A DNA stretch of 11,398 bases from positions 1 through 11,398 of the forward strand of contig JAAOXX010000022.1 of the NCBI GenBank assembly GCA_018221025.1. The letters run 5' to 3'. The position numbers and the translations under genes are program-made. Origin of the DNA: Candidatus Altarchaeota archaeon. GTDB lineage: Archaea > SpSt-1190. The notes under the pieces are model-generated. The model was not told the DNA's origin, did not search any database, and saw only the letters and a program-made list of their open reading frames with translations. Below, piece by piece: positions 5,723 through 11,398 of the stretch (positions within the stretch are counted from its first letter, which is position 1; each line of letters opens with the position of its first letter).

Positions 5723-6643
5723 ATGCTCAATATTCTATTCAAGAAGTCTCGGGATGCCGACTTAAAGTCACTTGAAGAACCACTGGCGGGCTCTTGGATT
5801 AATGTAGTTAAGCCAACGAAAAAGGAAATATCATTCCTTATGGATTTGGGAGTCCCTCGCGACTTTATTGGAAGCAGTCTAGACCCTGACGAACAGCCCC
5901 GTATTGATGAAGAAGGCTCAGCCAGACTCATAATTCTCAAACTCCCCCATCTCTTCCAAGACAGGCTTGAAACTCTACCAATTGGAATTATTTTCACAGA
6001 TAAGTATGTAATTACTCTTTCTCAGCATCCAACCAAGGTTCTTGAATCTTTCCTGAATAATCCAAAGGGTTTTTACACCACTAAGAGAACGAGGTTCCTT
6101 TTCCAAATATTTTGGGTTGTAGTAAATAAGTACCTCAAATACCTCGGCCATATAGACAAGAAAATTGACAATGCAGGAGTCAATGTCACTAAGTCCATGG
6201 GTAATGAGGAAATTATTAATCTCTTAGAAATTCAGAAGGCATTAATCTTCTTCAAGAACGGCGCGTCTGGAAATCAACGTGTTATTAACAAAATTATGAC
6301 TGGTAAATTTATTGAAGTTTATGGTCAGGATGAGGATATTCTTGATGACATTATAATTGACAATCAACAGGCATTGGAGATGATTGGGACGTATCTCGAC
6401 ATCATAAAAAATACAATGGATGCCTATGCTGGAATAGTTGGAAACAACCTGAATGTCCTCATGAAACTTCTTGCAGTATTGAGTATTTCAATGGCAATCC
6501 CAACTATGATTGCAAGTTTCTACGGTATGAATGTTGTGTTACCATTCCAAACCGCACCTCATATTTTTGGTGCACTGGCTGCACTCAGTATATTCCTTAG
6601 TGTTATGTCATACTATGTGTTTTTCAAATTAAAATGGGTTTAA
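5723..6643 (+). CDS. corA: CorA-family divalent cation (Mg2+/Co2+) transporter
   Basis: A 306-residue CorA/MIT-type channel, which assembles as a pentamer and carries Mg2+ (or Co2+/Ni2+) across the cytoplasmic membrane. The signature GMN is at residues 268-270 (in IASFYGMNVVLPF), directly after the pore helix (about 247-267). A second transmembrane helix (about 283-302) ends in the basic KLKW. The N-terminal cytoplasmic alpha/beta domain (SWINVVKPTKKEISFL, LPIGIIFTDKYVITLS) and long helical stalk are complete. ATG 5723 is preferred over GTG 5708 because of the TATA-like box position. It is convergent with polB, with only 30 bp between stop codons, filled by a short tandem repeat. Confidence 0.92.
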   Translation: MLNILFKKSRDADLKSLEEPLAGSWINVVKPTKKEISFLMDLGVPRDFIGSSLDPDEQPRIDEEGSARLIILKLPHLFQDRLETLPIGIIFTDKYVITLSQHPTKVLESFLNNPKGFYTTKRTRFLFQIFWVVVNKYLKYLGHIDKKIDNAGVNVTKSMGNEEIINLLEIQKALIFFKNGASGNQRVINKIMTGKFIEVYGQDEDILDDIIIDNQQALEMIGTYLDIIKNTMDAYAGIVGNNLNVLMKLLAVLSISMAIPTMIASFYGMNVVLPFQTAPHIFGALAALSIFLSVMSYYVFFKLKWV

Positions 6644-6686
6644 CACCACTCCGGGTTTAACACCACTCCGGGTCTAAAACCACTTA
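6636..6686. repeat. Three tandem 17-bp units joining the corA and polB 3' ends
   Basis: GGGTTTAACACCACTCC occurs twice exactly (6636-6652, 6653-6669), followed by a 13/17 match (6670-6686). The first copy holds the corA stop codon. The third encodes the last codons and stop of polB. The pattern looks like local duplication by slippage at the convergent 3' ends. Confidence 0.8.
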
Positions 6687-8932
6687 TCTAATTCAGTTTG
6701 TTTCATCCTAAGTTCCTGCTCCTTTCCACCAACTGCTTCAAGAACCCTCATAACGGCCGGTAAAAGCTGGTGTTCAACATAGTATTCAGCATCATAATCC
6801 TTTGCCAAGTCTTTTGGAACGGACCGCTCAGAAATACTCCCTGAACGCGGAGTCACAATGTACTCAATTAACATGCCGGGATAAATGCGCTTTCCTGCTT
6901 CCTTCAGTACTTTGGCAACTTTAACATGGGGCGCCATCTGTTGATAACTCTCAATGCTCTTTGTTAATTGAGTCCTAATTACAAGTTGTTCCAATGGCGT
7001 CTCCTTGGCGCGTAATTGTTTCACCAATGACTTAACATGTGTTTTAGCCTCTTCAACTCGATTTTCTAAAACCAGTTTGATTACTATTTCCTGTGCACCT
7101 CGTGCAAGGTCACTCCAATCACGACGAACCTTTTCTAAGCCCTTTACAACAAGACTACCATCATCTCTCAGGAGTGCGTATCGTTTCTTTGTTACAAAAA
7201 CGCCCCTCACAAAAAAGCCGTCAAGCTCCAGTCTTATTGGGTCTGGTAATTCTGTGTTTACATTTTTCAGAAATTTTTTTACATCACCTTCGAAATCATC
7301 GCTTTCTGAAGTTAACATGACTGAATCAGTATCACCATAAACTACAAGGAATTTGTTGGCGTCCGCAATATCCATTATATCTTTTATATATTTTCTTCCC
7401 CATGATGTAATTGCCTTTGCTGCATCAAGATTGTACCACCGTGCATTGGCATAGCCAAGGTATCCATAAAAGCTGTTTAAAACCAGTTTAAGTGCATTTT
7501 GTTGCGTATAAATTGCCTTAAACTCTTGAGTATCCCGTTTCATTTTTTTTAGTTTTGCTTTTAATTCCATTCTCTCGTCAAAAAGACTTTGAAGAGTTTC
7601 CGGAATAAATCCCTTTACATCCTGAGAAAACCTAGCTCCCGAGGGGGCCTGATTTTTCCCCTTGGTTGTAATTGTGTCTGGTGAAATATTGTGGGCCATA
7701 ATTATTGTGGGATACAAACTCCTAAAGTCACATAATGCAATGGGGGCGTGAAGTCCCTTCACCGGTTCTTTGACAAATGCACCTTCATAACTTAAGCTTC
7801 GTCTCTCCGATGCTTCTCCGTATCCTGGACGATTTGGTGTAAGTATCCCTCTTTCATGAGCCCGTCTTATTAGGAGCCACTCCACGACTTGTCCTGGACT
7901 CATTCTTGATACATCAAAAATGGTTTGACCGACTAATTTTGAAAGAGTGTAAACCATTGGCAATACTTCATTTGCAAGCAGGTATGTTACTTTCGCGTCT
8001 TGAAGCGAGTAGTCATACAAGAGCTGTGGGTTGTTTCTCCATGCATCATCAATGCCCTTCCCCCCACCAATTTTGATTTTCTCTTCCCCTACCAACTCTG
8101 AAACTACAGTGTTCAACTTGAGATTTTCACTCTTCATATACTGACTCAACAGGTTTCTTATGAAAATATACAGGTCAACATTTACAATCCCCTCAATTTT
8201 TGGAGCCATCTCTCGCCCCTTTTTTACAAACTTAATTTTCTTTTTATCAATTTCAAAAGGAATCTTGAACATCTTCGCCCGTTCTTTCAAATATGGCCAA
8301 TCAAATCCATCGCTATTGTATCCAACAATTACTTCGGGTTTGTATATTCTAACAGTATTCAAAAACTCTCGAATCAATGCAGCTTCATCCTCTACAAGAG
8401 TCAATCCCTTAACATCAGCACTCCCCCAACCAATTACTTTCTGAAGCCCCTCCCCCCAAAGACTGACCATAATAACTGGACCCTTTCCAATTTCCAGTCC
8501 ACCTTCTTCCGTCAGACATTCAATATCAAATGCAAGAGTTCTAAGCTTGAATTCTTCTTCTTTTCCTGCACCCTTGTCTGTTATTTCAAACATTGGTTTT
8601 AGATTCTTGTCAATCATATACCTACGTATAAAAGGGATATCTGCTTCTAAAACTTGACCAAATTCCCTTAATTCACCACGCGTAATTGGCACATCTTTTG
8701 GATGCTTAAAATAGACTTTCCAGACTTTTACTGGTTTATTTAGTAAAATGCGTTCAACTTCTTCAATTTTTATAACTCTTCCAATTTTTAGTACGGTTTT
8801 TTGGGTGATTTCCTTTTCAGGAAGAAGATAAACATAGGGCAAAAAATCTGAGTCAATTGCCATCCCCCCTCTACCATAGAGGACTACTTTTGTTTTTGAG
8901 TCTCCACCATAGTCGGCACCAAGTAAAATCAT
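6674..8932 (-). CDS. polB: DNA polymerase, family B (replicative, proofreading)
   Basis: A 752-residue archaeal family B polymerase, close in length to Pfu Pol. The 3'-5' exonuclease is intact: Exo I FDIE (Asp136, Glu138), Exo II NSDGFD (Asp211), Exo III YSLQD (Tyr308, Asp312). Polymerase motifs are intact: A DFRSLYPTI (Asp402), B KLVLNSFYG (Lys482), C YGDTDSV (Asp534, Asp536), and KKRYALL of the palm/thumb. The last eight residues, QTELDKWF, form a perfect PIP box for the PCNA sliding clamp. No intein interrupts motifs A-C. ATG 8932 is chosen over TTG 8947 because a TATA-like box is centred 24 nt upstream of it. The TFE gene lies just upstream, but polB has its own promoter in that gap. Confidence 0.97.
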   Translation of the reverse strand: MILLGADYGGDSKTKVVLYGRGGMAIDSDFLPYVYLLPEKEITQKTVLKIGRVIKIEEVERILLNKPVKVWKVYFKHPKDVPITRGELREFGQVLEADIPFIRRYMIDKNLKPMFEITDKGAGKEEEFKLRTLAFDIECLTEEGGLEIGKGPVIMVSLWGEGLQKVIGWGSADVKGLTLVEDEAALIREFLNTVRIYKPEVIVGYNSDGFDWPYLKERAKMFKIPFEIDKKKIKFVKKGREMAPKIEGIVNVDLYIFIRNLLSQYMKSENLKLNTVVSELVGEEKIKIGGGKGIDDAWRNNPQLLYDYSLQDAKVTYLLANEVLPMVYTLSKLVGQTIFDVSRMSPGQVVEWLLIRRAHERGILTPNRPGYGEASERRSLSYEGAFVKEPVKGLHAPIALCDFRSLYPTIIMAHNISPDTITTKGKNQAPSGARFSQDVKGFIPETLQSLFDERMELKAKLKKMKRDTQEFKAIYTQQNALKLVLNSFYGYLGYANARWYNLDAAKAITSWGRKYIKDIMDIADANKFLVVYGDTDSVMLTSESDDFEGDVKKFLKNVNTELPDPIRLELDGFFVRGVFVTKKRYALLRDDGSLVVKGLEKVRRDWSDLARGAQEIVIKLVLENRVEEAKTHVKSLVKQLRAKETPLEQLVIRTQLTKSIESYQQMAPHVKVAKVLKEAGKRIYPGMLIEYIVTPRSGSISERSVPKDLAKDYDAEYYVEHQLLPAVMRVLEAVGGKEQELRMKQTELDKWF

Positions 8933-8951
8933 CAATAGTAAAGGCAACGTG

Positions 8952-8960
8952 TTTATTTAT
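8952..8960 (-). promoter_or_regulatory. TATA-like box of polB
   Basis: ATAAATAAA on the minus strand is centred 24 nt before ATG 8932 and adjoins the TFE stop codon. It supports the internal ATG as the polB start. Confidence 0.5.
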
Positions 8961-8963
8961 TAA

Positions 8964-9470
8964 TTAAGACCCAATCGTTCGCTCAATTTCCTTGAGTTGG
9001 GCTTCTAAATTATCAATAATATTTGAATTGTCTAAAAATCCCAGTTTGCCTGAACAATCATTGCAGATAAAACCATATTCCATTGCATTTTCAAAAGGCA
9101 TTCGCGTACACCCGTTTTCACACATAAAAAATTGATGAGCTCTTTCATATTCCAAACGTTCATGAACATTAGTAATCTTATCGCGTCTCATGCGTTTCAC
9201 GAGTGCTTCAAGCTTATCATCATGGAATTTCCACAAATAAATGTACCAGCCCGTTTCCTCATCTTTAATTCGTCTGAATTTGACTAGTCGGCTGTCGTAG
9301 AGTTTGTAAAGTATTTTTCTGACTGTTTTTACGTCCATTCCAAGTCTCTCTGCGAGACTAAACTCATCCATTTCACTCTCTTCAGAAAGCTCACCCACTA
9401 TATCGAGAGAATTAGCCCCTGCAACTTTAGCGAGCGCATTAACAACTTCTGGATTATCTAATGATTCCAC
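8964..9470 (-). CDS. tfe: Transcription factor E, alpha subunit (TFE/TFIIE-alpha)
   Basis: A 168-residue protein with the two domains of archaeal TFE, which helps RNA polymerase open promoters. An extended winged helix covers about 1-90 (FSLAERLGMDVKTVRKILYKLYDSRLVKFRR, then GWYIYLWKF). A linker helix is followed by a zinc ribbon with Cys117, Cys121, Cys136 and Cys139 (CENGC...CNDC). The first pair has a C-x3-C spacing. GTG 9470 is preferred over TTG 9476: a Shine-Dalgarno-like GTGAT (9476-9480) lies 5 nt before it and would overlap the TTG, and an in-frame TGA (9477-9479) blocks longer starts. Unlike its neighbours this gene appears to have a short leader. Confidence 0.93.
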   Translation of the reverse strand: MESLDNPEVVNALAKVAGANSLDIVGELSEESEMDEFSLAERLGMDVKTVRKILYKLYDSRLVKFRRIKDEETGWYIYLWKFHDDKLEALVKRMRRDKITNVHERLEYERAHQFFMCENGCTRMPFENAMEYGFICNDCSGKLGFLDNSNIIDNLEAQLKEIERTIGS

Positions 9471-9475
9471 AGTCA

Positions 9476-9515
9476 ATCACTAATAGTTATTCGAACATTT
9501 TCAATTTATATTAAA
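9476..9515 (-). promoter_or_regulatory. tfe promoter and Shine-Dalgarno-like site
   Basis: TTTAATATAAATT (9503-9515) is centred 39 nt before GTG 9470, predicting a leader of about 14 nt. GTGAT (9476-9480), matching the 3' end of the archaeal anti-Shine-Dalgarno complement GGAGGTGAT, lies 5 nt from the start codon. Confidence 0.45.
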
Positions 9516-9532
9516 CTTTCACCCCTATCCAG

Positions 9533-10519
9533 TTAAAACAAATACGGGCCAATAAGATTCATCAATAAAAGGAAAAGTGCAATTGAACTCATTGGTTTGT
9601 ACCATCGAGGACTCAATTCTTCCATCATTCTTCCACCATCCAGTATCCCAAGCGGCAAGAGATTGATTAAGCCAACCCCAATATTCAATGTGAAACTAAT
9701 TGCAAGAATCCGTCCAATGAATCCAAACAGGTTTCCAAGTGGACTAACGTAATGGAACACTGACTCCAAATATACTCCCAATTTTCCCTCATCAGTCAAA
9801 GTTCCATAAACAGTCGAGTTGGTGGTTTTTACTTCAACTGGGGCTCCTGGGATTTCACTTCCCAATACATCCCGTAATTGAAGCACCGTCTTCGTTTCCT
9901 TTCCATTAATATGAGTAATTACTGCCCCTTGTTCAAAAGCTAAATTAGATGAATTCAGGACGAGGAGACCATCACCTGCTATAAATTTTCCAGCCATCCA
10001 ACCAGTTGGAAACATTAATCCGAGTGCGAGAATTGCTAATATGAAATTCCCCATTGAACCGGCTGAAAATATTCGCAATTTAGACAGTGAATCCTTCTTT
10101 GCTAATTTCCTTTCATCAATTTCCACTCCGGCTGCAGGAATGAATAAGAAGAGTATTAGTGCGGTGTACTTGGACCTGATTCCCTCTGACGCAGCAACAA
10201 TCCCGTGCATTCCCTCGTGGAAAACTGCGAGTAATAAAATTGCAATAAGTCCCTCAACTAAGGGAATGAATATTGGTGAGCCTGGAATCCTGACACCTGG
10301 AATTACTAATCCAACTTGTGCTGGTCCGCCCTGGATTATTGTCCATGCGCCTTTCGTCAACAAAACCCCTGTAAGAATCATTCCAAGAACTCCAACTATG
10401 ACTGACAAATTTCCGAGCATTTGAAAAAACTTCTTGTATTTTTTACCTACTGCATACATGTATTCTACCGGCTTCTCAAACTGAAGCATAAAAATAGGGA
10501 ATTTGAACTCAGTCTTCAC
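9533..10519 (-). CDS. Site-2-protease-like intramembrane metalloprotease (M50) with PDZ domain
   Basis: A 328-residue membrane zinc protease of the S2P/RseP type, which cuts transmembrane segments of substrate proteins such as anchored regulators. Zinc ligands are in HEGMH (101-105, within a transmembrane helix) and LDGG (Asp294, in NLLPLGILDGG). The conserved AGSMGNF (153-159) precedes another helix. A PDZ-like domain lies between (about 183-253: GLLVLNSSNLAFEQGAVITHINGK). Other hydrophobic helices are at about 36-55, 83-100, 117-131, 157-170, 272-290 and 309-325. GTG 10519 fits a TATA-like box 25 nt upstream. The natural substrate is unknown; the flanking CAP-domain and presenilin-like genes suggest no specific one. 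Confidence 0.92.
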   Translation of the reverse strand: MKTEFKFPIFMLQFEKPVEYMYAVGKKYKKFFQMLGNLSVIVGVLGMILTGVLLTKGAWTIIQGGPAQVGLVIPGVRIPGSPIFIPLVEGLIAILLLAVFHEGMHGIVAASEGIRSKYTALILFLFIPAAGVEIDERKLAKKDSLSKLRIFSAGSMGNFILAILALGLMFPTGWMAGKFIAGDGLLVLNSSNLAFEQGAVITHINGKETKTVLQLRDVLGSEIPGAPVEVKTTNSTVYGTLTDEGKLGVYLESVFHYVSPLGNLFGFIGRILAISFTLNIGVGLINLLPLGILDGGRMMEELSPRWYKPMSSIALFLLLMNLIGPYLF

Positions 10520-10539
10520 TCCCTTAAATTGCGGAGACG

Positions 10540-10548
10540 TATATAATA
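10540..10548 (-). promoter_or_regulatory. TATA-like box of the site-2 protease gene
   Basis: TATTATATA on the minus strand is centred 25 nt before GTG 10519, fitting a leaderless mRNA. The gap to the CAP gene also holds two direct copies of TCTTCAGA (10574-10581, 10586-10593). Confidence 0.5.
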
Positions 10549-10588
10549 ATTAACCCCGTAAAAATTAGATAAATCTTCAGACAAGTCT

Positions 10589-11176
10589 TCAGATACAGCG
10601 GTTTCCATATCTGTTTGAATTAACTCCAATGAATACACACACATCTAATTTACAACCTACCGCCCCTGCCAGATGTCCCGCATACAATAAATTGTTTCTA
10701 CTATTTTCTTGGTCTTTCCACTCATCAACGACCTCAGTTGCATTTCGTTGTTCAAATGAAAAACAAAGACTCTTGTGGTTGACTCCAGGTATCTCAAAAA
10801 TAATTTGTGATATATATTCGCCGTCAGAAAATCCAAAATCTTGTTTAACATTTTCAGAACATACTCCAGTATATGGATTCGTGTGAGCATAGTATTCATA
10901 TTCAACCATATCGTTCGCACGTGAAATTGCCAAGTCATAGGCACGTGCATCAAAAACCAATATAGATTTTCCACTTTCATTTCTGAATTGATTGATATAC
11001 TCAATTATTTCCTTTGATGTGTTTCCGGAAGTGGTATAATCTGCAATAACTTCTTCTGAACATGCAAATCCTCGTTCAAAGTCGGTGTTTTTTGAATTTT
11101 CAATAGATACAAAAATCGCAATGGAACCAGCTATCACAACGAAAAAAATTATGAATGCTGGAACACTTTCTCCCAT
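10589..11176 (-). CDS. Membrane-anchored CAP/SCP-domain protein
   Basis: A 195-residue protein with one N-terminal transmembrane segment (about 5-25) and no clear cleavage site, so probably anchored with its domain outside the cell. The rest resembles a prokaryotic CAP (SCP/PR-1) domain: an N-terminal helix EIIEYINQFRNESGKSILVF, ARAYDLAISRANDM, then YYAHTNPYTGVCSEN (His98), VVDEWKDQENSRNNLL and the GAVGCKL strand. The second His normally found in the 'GHR-NLL' segment is Ser159 here, so the usual His pair is incomplete. Six cysteines (39, 106, 138, 175, 180, 194) could form disulfides, and three N-glycosylation sequons (Asn52, Asn66, Asn145) fit an external location. The role of archaeal CAP proteins is not known. 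ATG 11176 fits a TATA-like box 25.5 nt upstream. Confidence 0.7.
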   Translation of the reverse strand: MGESVPAFIIFFVVIAGSIAIFVSIENSKNTDFERGFACSEEVIADYTTSGNTSKEIIEYINQFRNESGKSILVFDARAYDLAISRANDMVEYEYYAHTNPYTGVCSENVKQDFGFSDGEYISQIIFEIPGVNHKSLCFSFEQRNATEVVDEWKDQENSRNNLLYAGHLAGAVGCKLDVCVFIGVNSNRYGNRCI

Positions 11177-11198
11177 ACAAGGTCAAGAACCTCTAAGC

Positions 11199-11204
11199 AT
11201 TTAT
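11199..11204 (-). promoter_or_regulatory. TATA-like box of the CAP gene
   Basis: GGATAAATG on the minus strand (11198-11206) is centred about 25.5 nt before ATG 11176. Confidence 0.4.
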
Positions 11205-11234
11205 CCGTTGCTTTAATGAATAATTACCAAACTA

Positions 11235-11263
11235 TTATAATTTAGTTCCCTAAAGTTACTAAA
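11235..11263 (+). promoter_or_regulatory. Promoter and possible operator of the winged-helix regulator
   Basis: TTATAATTT (11235-11243) is centred 24 nt before ATG 11263. Between box and start there are overlapping inverted repeats: TTTAG-TTCC-CTAAA (11241-11254) and TTTAGT...ACTAAA (11241-11246, 11258-11263). A dimeric ArsR-like protein binding there would cover the TATA box and transcription start, so autoregulation is possible but unproven. Confidence 0.4.
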
Positions 11264-11398
11264 TGGACTTCGCCAACGAACTGCTTGACTGCCTCGGTAA
11301 TCCCACGCGCAGGCGTATCCTTTTTCTCCTAGCAGACCGACCAAGATTTGTTACTGAGTTATCTGAGACTCTCAAAATTGGTAGGAAAGCGGTAATTG
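11263..11398 (+). CDS. ArsR-like winged-helix transcriptional regulator, 5' part only
   Basis: The frame opens at ATG 11263 and is still open at the right edge (45 complete codons). The visible sequence MDFANELLDCLGNPTRRRIL, then FLLADRPRFVTELSETLKIGRKAVI, matches the start of an ArsR-type winged helix: the 'LGNPTRRRIL' helix followed by a helix-turn-helix in which 'VTELSETLKIGRKAV' includes the recognition helix. Its targets and ligand cannot be judged. It is divergent from the CAP gene; palindromes in its promoter may be its own operator. Confidence 0.8.
   Translation, partial: MDFANELLDCLGNPTRRRILFLLADRPRFVTELSETLKIGRKAVI

Overview
The window is archaeal. It encodes a family B DNA polymerase with a C-terminal PIP box, transcription factor E, an RPA-like single-strand DNA-binding protein, a presenilin-type and a site-2-type membrane protease, and a class II lysyl-tRNA synthetase. 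GTG is the usual start codon. For nearly every gene an A/T-rich TATA-like box is centred 23-26 nt before the start codon with no Shine-Dalgarno sequence, so most transcripts look leaderless. The phylum cannot be fixed from this window; a euryarchaeal or DPANN-type genome is my guess.

Layout. 1-1015: ATP-grasp ligase, minus strand, running off the left edge. 1016-1167: divergent promoter region with a 21-bp direct repeat and three hairpins. 1168-2676: lysS, whose 3' end overlaps the convergent RPA-like gene (2669-3550). 3580-4440: an unrecognised 286-residue protein. 4441-4631: no protein gene, but on the plus strand two GUGAUGA/CUGA box pairs, the best hidden signal here. The guide before the last box, by the 'fifth nucleotide upstream of box D' rule, points exactly to C34 of a CAU anticodon. 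I read this as a C/D guide RNA for 2'-O-methylation of elongator tRNA-Met, with an unusually long structured spacer. 4632-4772: 46-residue acidic coiled-coil protein. 4821-5105: small membrane protein whose tail is antisense to the end of the presenilin homologue (4953-5675). 5723-6643: CorA-type transporter. 6674-8932: DNA polymerase B, separated from corA by a 17-bp tandem repeat. 8964-9470: TFE. 9533-10519: site-2 protease. 10589-11176: membrane-anchored CAP-domain protein. 11263-11398: start of an ArsR-like winged-helix regulator.

The genes are mostly informational (replication, transcription, translation, tRNA modification) interleaved with membrane and envelope functions. Most have their own promoter. 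Three palindromic A/T boxes lie symmetrically between divergent transcription units and probably serve both directions. No insertion sequence, CRISPR array, tRNA or rRNA gene was seen.
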